DNA of 64,000 bases from positions 110,389,977 through 110,453,976 of the forward strand of contig CM043949.1 in assembly GCA_014529385.2 (NCBI GenBank), written 5' to 3'. Source of the stretch: Adiantum capillus-veneris. Its lineage: Eukaryota; Streptophyta; Polypodiopsida; Polypodiales; Pteridaceae. Position 1 is the first letter of the stretch, and each line of letters begins with the position of its first letter. This document shows, in pieces, positions 46,991 to 58,400 of this stretch. The notes beneath the pieces were generated by a model. The model ran no database searches and was not told the DNA's origin. It saw nothing but the letters and a program-made list of their open reading frames with translations. The position numbers and the translations under genes were made by a program.

Positions 46991-48330
46991 ATGGACAGTA
47001 TTATTGTACGTGTAACATTTAATGCACTAGTAACTTGTGTGTAGTGGAAAATGATAAGATAGTGAGCGTTTCATTAAGGACAAGTTTCTAATGAGCATAG
47101 AGAGAGTACTTAATTTGAGAAAGCAACATAGCAATTTACACCTAGCTAGTTTGACATAGACAATACTTGAAGGGAGAGAGATAGAACAATTGACAACGGT
47201 TGAGGACCGGATTTACATGGAGCCGGCCCCCCCTCCAAAAAGGCTTTGTATTATAGCTTCTCCCATCAAAGGAGACTTTTGTACAATACAATATTTGTGT
47301 TCCTTGAAAAAACATGTTGGTGCAATGAAGGTGGAAGCTTCATGCACCAAATTATGCTTGAAAAACACACCTAGTGTCTCTAGCCTCGGTCCCAAGACCT
47401 CACACACCTTCAAAAATGGTGAGAGCTAGCAAGGAATAAGGAAAGATTGAGAGGAAGAAGATGTATCTTATGAGAAATAAGTATTCTCGTCACATAATCA
47501 CTCTTAATAGCATAGCTTAGCTTAGTAATTAGCATAGTAGAGGAGATGAGCATGCCATCGAAGCTTGGTTCTTGGTTGGATTTGCATTCCATAGCCAAGA
47601 GTTGTTGGTGTGTAGGCCTCTACTTCTCAATGCTTGGAGAATGAGATGGAGTTCTTGCTCAATACATGAGTTGTGTGTGTGTGTAGCAAAGTGAGTTAGA
47701 CTAAAAATGCCAACTCTCTCTCTACTTGGTCGACCCCTCTCCCAAAATGCTCTTTCTGGCTTCCCATTGGCTCCTGCAAAACTTAGCCAATAACAATTAA
47801 GAAGCATAATTGATAGCCTTGTGACATGTGTCCCCCTTTCCCCTTTTGTGAGAGCTTAAGGTAATTAAATAATTTATTTAAACTCTCATTGGACCTTTTA
47901 GTCTTCTGGTCAATAGGAATTAAGCAAGCCATTGGGCTGTTGGATGCTCACTGGACCCCTTGGTAGACGAGGCTTTCCAATCAACGAGCAAAGAAAACCG
48001 AGCGAAGCCAGGTTTTCGAGCAAATATGAGCAACACCCTTGACAATTGTTGTGAGAGCAAGGTATATTGGAGAAAATATTCATGTCATACTATATTCAAC
48101 TAGCATCTCAACACAAAATTACCATAAAATAGCGAAGGCTTCAAAATCCCAAACCTCTTTACACGTTGAGGCCCTAACAAAATCCCAACTCACATCAGTA
48201 TATGCAAAGTGATTAATTATGGATACATAAAAAACATCAAAAAAGGTATGGGCATAAAGGTAGCCATAATGTGGATGGGCCTCTGCATGTTTGCTCTTGC
48301 ACTATCTCTCTCTTCTCTCATTCTTTCTTT

Positions 48331-48456
48331 TCAGTCTATGATGGTATTATCACAGTAATAACCTACAATGATCCTGACACACCTGTGAGAGGAGTGATCC
48401 CACCATACCTTTCTGCAAAGGAGCGTGCCAAGCCTTCTATGGATGCTCTTATGTGG
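48331..48456 (+). pseudogene. Exon-like coding segment, unrecognised
   Basis: A pyrimidine-rich stretch ending TTTTCAG precedes an open segment reading YDGIITVITYNDPDTPV, RGVIPPYLSAKERAK, then PSMDALM, and ends at TGTG|GTAAGG, a good donor. Related-looking but disrupted coding DNA continues to about 48800 (for example DTDVDGDATLIEVFLGN and EPYIIRRDAPDA). I do not recognise the protein. The disruptions suggest a decayed gene rather than a live exon. Confidence 0.3.
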
Positions 48457-49828
48457 TAAGGTATCCCAATTTCAAGGCCACTGGTCGCAAGACTGCTCAA
48501 ACCATGCCTTGCTCTTCTGTTAAGGTGGAGACCCTTCTTGCATGTAGATTTTCTTGACCCTCCTCGACATTCCATGTTGTAGATACCGATGTTGATGGTG
48601 ATGCAACCCTCATTGAGGTCTTCCTTGGCAACTTGACTGTTGCAAAACCTATTGTCACATGCCCTACCCCTTTTAGGTGCTACCTACTTAGCATGCCATG
48701 CTCTTGCTACTCCCAATACTCCTATTGGTGAAGCAGCCTACATGCCTCCAAGCTCTTAGGTGTATGAGCCTTATATCATCAGAAGAGATGCTCCTGATGC
48801 ATGATTGAGAAAACCAATCTTCAAGTTTAGGTATTGCACTCATGTATCAAGCATCAAGGGGTCCATCATCTCTTATAAGGTTATGTGGAGCTCGAGGCCC
48901 TTATTATCACCCACCACACTTCATAAGAGGACTTGCTATGGGGTCTCACTTCGTTTTCCTCCCCATAAGTTGTCTCTTCACACTTTTTTTAGTCACTCTT
49001 GACGCCATAGCCAATATAATATTGCGATGGGGCTAGAAGCGGAAGAGCTTCTTTCCAATCTCACTTCTTATTGTACATGCGAACAAAAGGTAGCTTGAGT
49101 GGGGTGCTTTCACAAGGGTTTGTATGCCAATGCACTAAGGCGATTTGAAACTGGTCCCAACTTTGTGCTCCTCGACCTCCTGCTACTACCACTTCATCCT
49201 ATACACGGCGTGAATTCATGCTCATGTTTCAATGGTGATTTTGTTAAGCTGTATATTATGCTAAACGTGTTGGAACCATTCCGCACCAGCCGATAGGTTT
49301 CACAAAACAACATCGTGCACCCCTCATCGTCTCATCCATCTACAATAGCATGTCTACAGCAAAAGTTTCCCATCCTTCAGAAGGTGGCGGGTAGGAGGAT
49401 GGCATTAAGGGGACGGGCTGCGTAGGGCTGCCCTACACCATGAGCAGGCACAACAATGGGGACACTCGCTGACTGTATGGGATCCCTCTCACCCTCTCCC
49501 TTTCTCACATAAGGCAAGCATACCCTCCATCTCCAGCTACTTGCTCGCTGATGAGGCGTGTTTTTTTGTTTGCTAGTTATAAGGTGTAGCATATCAGACG
49601 AATTCGTAAAATCATACATTAATAGAGCAGATTTCGTCGACTTCATAAGGAAAATGGGAGGGGCGAGGGCAGGATGGTAAGAACAGATGCTCAGCACGTA
49701 GTAGGCAGCAAGGCGACCAACAGCTTGTCAGGAAATGGGCGCTGGCTATGAGATGATGGCACCTCGCTCACACAGGTTGTGCACTGACGAGGCTGGCAGC
49801 GATTCTCTCACATACGAGAGCAGGGTTC

Positions 49829-49846
49829 TCTCTCTCTCTCTCTCTC
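49829..49846. repeat. Short (CT)n microsatellite
   Basis: About nine CT units. Confidence 0.85.
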
Positions 49847-49859
49847 AACCCCAGAGCTG

Positions 49860-50256
49860 TTAGCATGTGTGCTCTCTCTCGCGTACGAGCGCCAGGGTAG
49901 TCTGATATGCAGCTGAGGTTGTCCACACTGATTCATCCTCCACTTGCATCATCGAGTATGAGAAGCTCGTATATAATGATGACTTCTTTAAGTAGGAGCT
50001 TTCTGAAATGGGGAGGGAAGGCCCCTCGTAGCATATGGAAATGAGTTTCTTCCTGAACACTTCGTCTTCATCTATCGGCTCGTCTTCATTTGTCGGCTCC
50101 TTGCCTGGCTGTAAAGCTGAGGGGCAACCCTCTTTTGAGAAACCCTTCTCTCCAATGATGGGCTTTGCTATGTCCTGCAGGTTAGAACGCGCATCGGCCT
50201 GTGAAATTGCCAGAAGCATTTCCCGCGTTCCATCTGTTGCATCTTGCAGATGCTAG
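49860..50256 (-). pseudogene. Unrecognised coding fragment
   Basis: The minus strand has an open frame reading DGTREMLLAISQADARSNLQ, then DIAKPIIGEKGFSKEGC, and an acidic stretch NEDEPIDEDE. It is open upstream of its first Met, with ordinary composition unlike the surrounding repeats. No family is recognised. Its place beside the palindromic repeats suggests a captured gene fragment. Confidence 0.25.
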
Positions 50257-50382
50257 CTCTGCAGCTCGGGAGGAGACGGCGAAGGCAATGGTTGCAGAAG
50301 CTCGTCTTGCTCATCCGACAGCTTTTTTCACCGATAGCAGCTTGTTTTGCCTATGACATAGAGGGCCTTTGTGAACCTCTCG

Positions 50383-50530
50383 AAACCAGTCCGCGCCGGC
50401 GCCGGACTGGTTTGAGCATGTTAACTACCCTACTAGCTCGCCATGCAGCGTTTTCGCCTATAACAAGGAAGGGGACTCTCAAGAAGTTGTGAACCTGTTG
50501 AAACCAGTCCGCGCCGGCGCTGACTGGTTT
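50383..50530. repeat. Palindromic repeat pair (best copies)
   Basis: 50383-50413 has arms AAACCAGTCCG and CGGACTGGTTT around CGCCGGCGC. 50501-50530 is a second copy with one arm slightly degraded. The units lie 118 bp apart, and both are preceded by related DNA (TTTGTGAACCTCTCG and GTTGTGAACCTGTTG), so palindrome and spacer were duplicated together. Confidence 0.85.
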
Positions 50531-50952
50531 GAGGACTGGTTTGAGCATAAATTTTTTATTTTTTTTATTTTTTAAAATAAGCTCTAGCTACCTAGAGAAA
50601 GTTAAATAATCTCCATTTAGATTCCTTGGAATCCCGTCCCTCACCTTAGGTGGAAGCTACTACTGTAACCACATGTCTCAACACATCAAGTTGTGAGGAT
50701 CAATGATACGTAAAGTTCAACAAAAAATCTCTACAAGCTCAACTGCAAGTTGCAAGGTTACATCACAAGCATTGCACCCCTCCCCATGGGTTACCCTCAA
50801 GCTTTAGAGTCGACTTTAGAGTCGACGCACCCCTTGCTTCTCTTTCCCTAAGTTAGTTTGACATCTCAGACTCGCCTTGCCGTTTTTCTCTCTTGATTCA
50901 CATTTTTCTCAACAAACTACAGCTGGTACCCCCAAATGGCCTTGGTTAAACT

Positions 50953-51050
50953 AGTCCAAACCAATCCGCACTGGCCCAGACTAGTTCCAAGATGGTGGGC
51001 AGCCCACCATTGGTGGTGGTGGATCTAGGCGATCTTGCGATCGATTTTTG
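50953..51050. repeat. Dispersed repeat with palindromic core, copy 2
   Basis: It matches 12218-12310. It contains the palindrome ATGGTGGGCAGCCCACCAT at about 50992-51010 and ends GATCTTGCGATCGATTTTTG. Confidence 0.7.
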
Positions 51051-51060
51051 GAGTGTTTCA

Positions 51061-52300
51061 TAAATTCAAAGACATTGCTATTTCTAGTGAGTCTTTTATA
51101 AGATGGCAATGTCTTTTGCATCTATAGCCATAACAATATAGCATCAAACTAACGCCACTCTATTTAAGAAGATAACTCGAATCTAGGGCACAAAAGCTAT
51201 CTACACTCACTACTCCATTGGTGGTCGATAGAAGTGCAAAGAAAATGTATTACATGCTCTACAATTCCTACTCCTTGACCTACTTTTGGAACACAATGGC
51301 TACTTTCCTACTTGTGCAATGCTCAATTGCTCAAATGCTTCATAAAATCTCACCCAATGTAGTATGGAATGATGAGGACACCCCGTGCATGCACCAAGGA
51401 GGAAATGTGTGCATGTTGTTAACTTGTGTGCTACTTACTGTATTCCTACTTTAAAGAAAACCTAGAGCATAGCCACTTAACACTAGACTTGTAATGAGCC
51501 ACAAAAATGGCTCACATCAAGATTTTAGTAAATGAAATATAACTTTTGTATATAACATCAAAATTTCATGAAACTTCTTAATCATGGGTTCAAGAATAAT
51601 ATTAAGAAACTAGAGTTTGCACTTAACTAGCCACAGCTGGTTCACCATAGTCCCCACACCTAGTTTTGAGCCCTGTGAGCATCATATAATCACAAAAAAA
51701 AATCACCAAGCTTCTTGACCAAAGCCTAAAGTTCTCTACCAAAAAAAAGTCCCTACACCTAGTTTTGAGCACTGTGACCATCATATTTAGAAGAAAAATC
51801 ACCAAGCTTCTTGACCACATCCTAAGGCTCTTTACCTCAAAGATTAGGGTTACATATTCGGAATGACATGAATCATTAATGAATCGTGATGACTTAAGTA
51901 CAATTTCATAGTGGCTTGCATGCAAAATAATAAGAAACTGGTGGCTTCTTGTGGATCTTCACTAACCACTTTAACCCTTGTTCTCCTCTTTTCCTAATAC
52001 TTCAATCCCTTGTCGCTACTCCATATCTTATCACAATTGTCACACTTAAGACCATATTAGGTAAAGTGGGAAAATCCCAATTCCCAGGTTGGACAACTTT
52101 CAATATATCATGTACAAAATATAGAGATTTTGTCAAAAATTTGAGTTTTCTTAAGGTCTCATTCCACTTTATGCACATACAATACACAATGAAAACAACT
52201 AAAATACCATGGTTTCAATCAATTGGATTATTAGGAGACGAGTATATTGCATCCATTATCGTTGTCTATGTTCTACTGTCCTACCTACAACTTATCTCAA
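51061..52300. other. No gene supported; small tandem duplication
   Basis: AT-rich DNA. At about 51640-51850 a unit of roughly 110 bp (CCTAGTTTTGAGCNCTGTGA to AATCACCAAGCTTCTTGACC) is present twice in tandem. A plus-strand frame of 147 residues (51949-52392) has no recognisable domain and a low-complexity look. Confidence 0.5.
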
Positions 52301-54504
52301 CATGGAGAGCTTGGTTTCTAGGTCCACCACTTGTCCAAGTTAATGTAAAAGTGACTCAAGGTTCACAACTTGTGAAAGCAAGGATCCATTGAGGAATACA
52401 ATCCACTTGGCTATTTTTCCTTAATTTATTGCATGTGACATTCAAGCAAGGTCCACTTCTAATCTATAACTTCTTAATTTGAGGCATGGGGCATACATAA
52501 AATATGTAGCATATGCTCTATTGCCTCATAGGAAGGTTGGTTTCAAGGTGCACTTATCCTGGCTAGCCTATCTTGGAGAAATGATGGAGCTTGCTTCTTT
52601 CCTTGTTTCAATGGAGACTAGCTTGGACAAGTGGTGGACCTTTGCTTCTCTCTATGTTTCAATAGAGTTAGCTTGGACAAGTGGTGATCTTGGAACAAAA
52701 CCCCCATGTAAAACATATCATGGGTATTCCAAGTGATTAGAAAGATTACCATTTAAGATATAACCTTATAGGTTGGACAAATGGAGCTTGGCTTGGAGAA
52801 ATGGTGGACCTTTGATTCTCTCCATGTTTCAATGGAGCCTATCTTGGAGAAATGGTGGAGCTTGCTTCTGTCCATGTTTCGATGGAGCCTAGCTTGAACA
52901 GTTGGTGGACCTTTGCTTCTCTCTATGTTTCAATAGAGTTAGCTTAGACACGTGGTGGATCTTCAAACTAAGCCAACTACTATCAATGTTTCCTATCTTG
53001 GACAAGTGGTGGAGTGTTTCTCTACTCCATGTTTCAATGGATCTTAGCTTGGACAAGTGTTGGACCTTAAAACAAAAACCCCATGTACAACATAGAATGG
53101 ATTTTCTAGATTTCAATGGAGTCTAGATTTAACAAATGGTGAAGCTTGTCTTCATCCATGTTTCAATGAAACTAGCTTGGAAAAGTGGTGGACCTTGTAA
53201 CAAACCCCCCCATGTACAACATATCATTGGTTTTCTAAGTGATGGGAAGGAATACCATTCAAGATATAAACTTATAGCTTGGATAAGTAGTTGACTTTAA
53301 AACCAAATTCATCATAATACAATGAAATACAAGTTAGCCAATTCCTAAATCTTGAGACCAAACCTCCCATGCTATTAGAGATAATATATTGGATAAGTGG
53401 TGGACCTTCTATTATTTTCCCATGCCTAGTTTAGACTACCGGTACACTTTGCAGCTATAAAGGTTGGACGAGTTGTGGAGCCTTGTTTCTATCCATGTTT
53501 TAATGGATCCTAGCTTGAACAAGTGGTGGACCTTGGAAAAAAGCTTCCATGTACAACATATATGAGGTTTTCCATGTTTTAATGGAACCTATCTTGGACA
53601 AATGGTGAATCTTGCTTCTCTCCATGTTGATTTTGGAACTACCTTAGACAAGTGGTGGAGCTTTGCTTTTCTAATCTTCATAATACAATGAAGTATAGGT
53701 TGGTTACATGGTGAATCTTAAGGCCAAACCTCCCATTTTACTAGAGATGATAGGTTGGACAATTGGATCAACCTTCTATCATTTCTCCATGACTATATTG
53801 GACAATTAGTAGACCTAACATCTCTCTATGTTGTCTAGAGATAAGCTTGGACAAGTGATGGACCCTGCTTCTCTCTTCCCTTGGTTTACTAGTTTGAAGA
53901 CTCAGTATATATACTTTCTTAGATCTAGCTTGAACAAGTGGTGGACCTTGTATCCACAATCTTAATTCATTACAAAAAAGTATATGAAAAAATAACATAG
54001 AAATCTTGGTTTGAAGGTCAAGCAATTAGGTTCCAAATGCACATAATAATATATTTTTCACCCATAATAAAAGAAAGTTAAATATGTTATTACCAAATTG
54101 ACAAAGGTAACGTACTCCAAGAATTCTAGCTTTGCATCTTGTCAGATCTAAATCTTCATCAAGGTGACATGCATGTATACATCAACTTTCAAGCCATTCA
54201 AGAATACATGCACTTAGATTCCATAGTTTTGTTTTCAAAGTCTTTTAGGTTCTAAAACTCTTTCACGTAAAGTATGTAATGACAAAATTCTTGAAGCAAA
54301 CATTTGTGCCCAAGAAAATGATCCCTCTCACATATTTAAAGTCCATGAATTCTCTGATCCATACTTACAAGTTTTATTTTGACATCAAACATCAATTCTC
54401 TCATAGTTACAAATAAATGCAACCTCGATATGAATTGACAAAAAATGAATTTCTTTTACTATATGACCCAACATAGGCCCCAATCAAATAAAAAATGAGT
54501 CTCC

Positions 54505-54602
54505 AAAAATTTGGGTGCACTCTAGCAATACATCAGAGTCCCCTTACAATAGGATGCACTCCAATAGTACATTGAAGTCCCCTTAGAGTAGGGTGCACTC
54601 CA
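54505..54602. repeat. Short tandem repeat (GGGTGCACTC unit)
   Basis: GGTGCACTCTAGCAATACAT, then ATGCACTCCAATAGTACATT and AGGGTGCACTCC with AGTCCCCTTA between them, giving two and a half units of about 45 bp. Confidence 0.65.
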
Positions 54603-54720
54603 TTCAAGTGTTCATAAAATTGACACACCTTTGTTTTTTTATAAAAAAGACTATATCAAATTATACAAATGTTGAAAGATACACACTAGAATAAAAAAAG
54701 CATCTTATGGCCATATTAAT

Positions 54721-55496
54721 TCAATTCTTTCGTGTTGACAAGTACACACCAAGGACATAATTTGTCTCAGAATCACTATACTGATTTACAATTGTGTTGT
54801 ATGTATAGACTCTCTTATCTCTTGCATACAACCATCCTACCAACCATGGAATTATGATTCTCTGCAAGAAGTTTTGAAGTTGCTCGGAAGTTTGCCTCCA
54901 CATCTTTGGAAATATAAGATATGTCCCTGGCATGTTCCACATCACCCTATATGGAGTGTCATCAAAAATTAAGGTATTGTTTGCATCCAAATCCTCAAAT
55001 ATCTTCCAAATATCACTCAAATTTTTGTGATAAACCCTTGTAAATCCTAACATAATATTTGGATTTTGGTAATTTTTGTTACTCATAAACACCTTGAACT
55101 TGGTATACTGCTCAGGAAAACATTTTTGTGTGATGCGTTGCACCCTTGTTAAGTTATAGCAACTCCATATCCATAGCTCAAAGTATTCAGCACAAAAATC
55201 CAAAAAATTTTGTGCGTCTGGTCGCACCACATGATAAACTTCATCTTTATCCTCCACAAGTCGCATGTGTTGAGCCCAAGATGGCATAGAATCTCCATGT
55301 TTCATTTCAATTGTCTTGAGAAGTAACCCCTCTAGATCCAAGATAAGTACTCTTTTGATGTCCTTGAAAGAAAGTGGTAGGTGATAAGGAGGTGATTCAT
55401 TCCTTGGACAAGGTCTTGGAGGAGGTTGGATGGGTAATTCAATAGTTTTCTTCAATTTATGCCAGCATATAGCCAATCCATTTTTCTGTAATGGTT
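54721..55496 (-). CDS. FCP1-like (HAD-fold) domain exon b, terminal
   Basis: The exon starts after a good acceptor (TCTTTAATTTCAG|AACC, exon start 55496) and reads in one open frame to a stop at 54721. Domain order: VLILDLEGLLL (HAD motif I), VVRPDAQNFLDFCAEYF, LWIWSCYNLTRVQ (motif II), then TLIFDDTPYRVMW (motif IV, the DD pair) and WLVGWLYARDKR. This is the FCP1/CTD-phosphatase-like fold. Active members have DLDE or DxDx[TV] at motif I; here the second Asp is Glu, so catalysis may be lost or altered. The first codon is split (two bases in this exon), so a preceding exon must exist on the minus strand, beyond 55.5 kb. It lies in a satellite-free island within the array. Confidence 0.8.
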
Positions 55497-58400
55497 CTGA
55501 AATTAAAGAACAAGAACACTTAATGCAAACACAACAATAGACATGAGTTTTACATTGTCTACCCTAAGGTTTTATTAGATACCAAAATCCATCTATGATC
55601 TACTCATTAATAGAAAGAAAGTCAAATTAAAATCCTACTCTTTTTTATGCTACACTCTCTCTTAGTCTCAATACCATGGAGGTCAACTAGACTTAAGTCA
55701 ACTAATAACTACTACTTGTTCTTAAAGGTATGCTTGAAGTGCATAAGGCTTAACCAATGCTCTAGTGTAGAATGGTATTTAGGTCTCAAGGTCTACCACT
55801 TATCCAAGCAAAGATCCATTTAGATATGGAAACCCAATTTTTCTTAATATAATGATATAGAGTGGACAAGTGGTGAATCCTGAGACCAAACCACTCATGC
55901 TACTAGGGATAATAGGTTGGACAAGTGGTGGACCTTGAATGTAAACCCCCCATGTACAAAGTATCAGGGGTTTTGGGTATTTCAATCGACTCTAGCATCT
56001 TCGAGACATGGTGGAGCTTACTTCTCTCCATGTTTCAATGGAGTCTATCTTGGATAAATGGTGGAGCATCATTCTCTCCATGTTTCAATGGAGCCTAGCT
56101 TGGACAAGTGGTGGACGTTTGTTTCTCTCTATGTTTGAACAGATTTAGCTTGGACAAGTGGTGGACCTTGGAACAAAATCCCCATGTAAAACATATCATG
56201 GACATTACAAGTGGTGAGAAAAAATACCATTCAATATATAACCTTATAGGTTGGACAAGTGGTGGACCTTAACACCCAATTATTATTAATATAATGACAT
56301 AGAGTGGACAAGTGGTGAATCTTGCGACCAAACCTACTAGGAAAAGTAGGTTGGACAAGTGGTGGACCTTGAATGCAAACCCCATGTACAAAATATCACT
56401 CATGCTACTAGGAATAATTTGGTATTAAGGTCCATGTTTCAATGGAGCCTAGCTTGGAAAAGTGGTGGACCTTTGTTTCTCTCTATGTTTCAATAGAATT
56501 AGCTTGGACAAGTGGTGAACCTTGGAACAAAACCCCCATGTAAAGCATGTCATGGGCATTACAAGTGGTGAGAAAAAATACCATTCAAGGTATAACCTTA
56601 TAGGCTGGACAAGTGGTGGACCTTAGCACCCAATTCCTCTTATTATAATGACATAGAGTGGAAAAGTGGTGAATTGTGAGACCAAACCTACTAGGGATAA
56701 TAGGGTGGACAAATGGTTGACCTTGAATGTAAATCACCCATGTACAAAATATCATGGGTTTTGCGTATTTCAATGGAGCCTAGCATCTAGGAGACATGGT
56801 GGAACTTACTTATGTCCATGTTTTAATGGAGCCTATCTAGGAGAAATGGTGGAGGTTCCTTCTCTCCATGTTTCAATGGAGCCTAGCTTGGACAAGTCGT
56901 GGACCTTTGTTTCTCTCTATGTTTAAATATGGTTAGCTTGGACAAGTGGTGGATCTTGGAATGAAACTCCCATGTAAAACATATCATGGGCATTTCAAGT
57001 GGCGAGAAAGGATACCATTTAATATATAACCTTATAGGTTGGACAAGTGGTGGACCTTAACACAATATAATGACATAGAGTGTACAAGTGGTGAATCTTG
57101 AAACCAAACCACTCATGCTACTAGGGATAATAGGTTAAACAAGTGGTGGGCCTTGAAATAAAACCCCCTAGAGTGTTTCAATGGAGCCTAGCTTGGAAAC
57201 ATGGTAAAGCTTGCTTCTCTCCATGTTTCAATGCAGCCTATCTTGGATAAATGGTGGAGCATCATTCTCTCCATGTTTCAATGGAGCCTAGCTTGGACAA
57301 GTGGTGGACCTTTATTTCTCTCTATGTTTGAATAGAGTTATCTTGGAAAAGTGGTGGACCTTGGAACAAAACCCCCATGTAAAACATATCATGGGCATTA
57401 CAAGTGGTGAGAAAAAATACCATTTAATATATAACCTTATAGGTTGGACAAGTGGTGGACCTTAACACCCAATTATTCTTAATATAATGACATAGAGTGG
57501 ATAAGTGGTGAACTTGGGACCAAACCTACTAGGGAAATAGGTTCGACAAGTGGTGGACCTTGAATGTAAACCCCCAATGTACAAAATATCACTCATGATA
57601 CTAGAAATAATTTGGTATTAAGGTCCATGTTTCAATGCAGCCTAGCTTGGAAAAGTGGTGGACCTTTGTTTCTCTCTATGTTTCAATAGCTTTAGCTTGG
57701 ACAAGTGGTGGACCTTGGAACAAAACCCCCATGTAAATCATGTCATGGGCATTACAAGTGGTGAGAAAAAATACCATCAAGCTATAACATTATAGGTTGG
57801 ACAAGTGGTGGACCTTAACACCCAATTCCTCTTAATATAATGACATAGAGTGGACACGTGGTGAATCAGGAGACCAAACCTACTAGGGATAATATGTTGG
57901 ACAAGTGGTGAACCTTGAATGTAAACCCCCCATGTACAAAATATTATGGGTATTGGGTATTTCAATGGAGCCTAGCAACTTGGAGACATGGTGGAGCTTA
58001 TTTCTCTCCATGTTTCAATGGAGCCTATCTAGGAGAAACAGTGGAGGTTCCTTCTCTCCATGTTTCAATGAGCCTAGCTTGGACAAGTGGTGGACCTTTC
58101 TTTCTCTATATATTTTAATAGAGTTAGCTTGGATAAGTGGTGGACCTTGGAATGAAACCCCCATGTAAAACATATCATGGGCATTTCAAGTGGTGAGAAA
58201 GGATACCATTTAAAATATAATCTTATAGGTTGGACAAGTGGTGGACCTTAACACATAGTTCTTCTTAATATAATGACATAGAGTGTACAAGTGGTGAATC
58301 TTGAGACCAAACCACTCGTGCTACTAGGGATAATAGGTTGGACAAGTGGTGGACCTTGAATGTAAACCCCTCATGTACAAAATTATGGGTTTAGGGTATT

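Larger units (their letters stand above)
44460..47965 (-). mobile_element. Collapsed Ty3/gypsy chromovirus: LTR-like repeats flanking an integrase tail
   Basis: Two related stretches, 44460-46053 and about 47030-47960, share ordered blocks in the same orientation: TTGACAACNGTTGAGGACC, GGAGCC, TTTGTGTTCCTTGA, CTTCATGCACCA, GGTGAGAGCTAGCA, CATAGCCAAGAGT and CTCATTGGACC-type DNA. On the minus strand the left one starts TGTCATAAAATC right after purine-rich TTCAAGAGAGAGG. Between them lies the end of a chromovirus integrase (46348-46990). Most of the interior is gone. It is broken and old, since the two flanking copies differ greatly. Confidence 0.65.
47967..51060. repeat. Repeat block R, copy 2 (palindromes)
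   Basis: It begins GAGGCTTTCCAATCAACGAG, as in block R copy 1 at 9588, and ends with the dispersed repeat 50953-51050. It contains palindromic repeats at 49.27, 50.38 and 50.50 kb. Only the edges and palindromes are recognisably shared between the two blocks. Confidence 0.4.

Noticed and set aside
51949-52392. 147-residue plus-strand frame
   Set aside because: No domain, AT-rich composition, opposite strand to the host exons and running into a satellite copy at its end.
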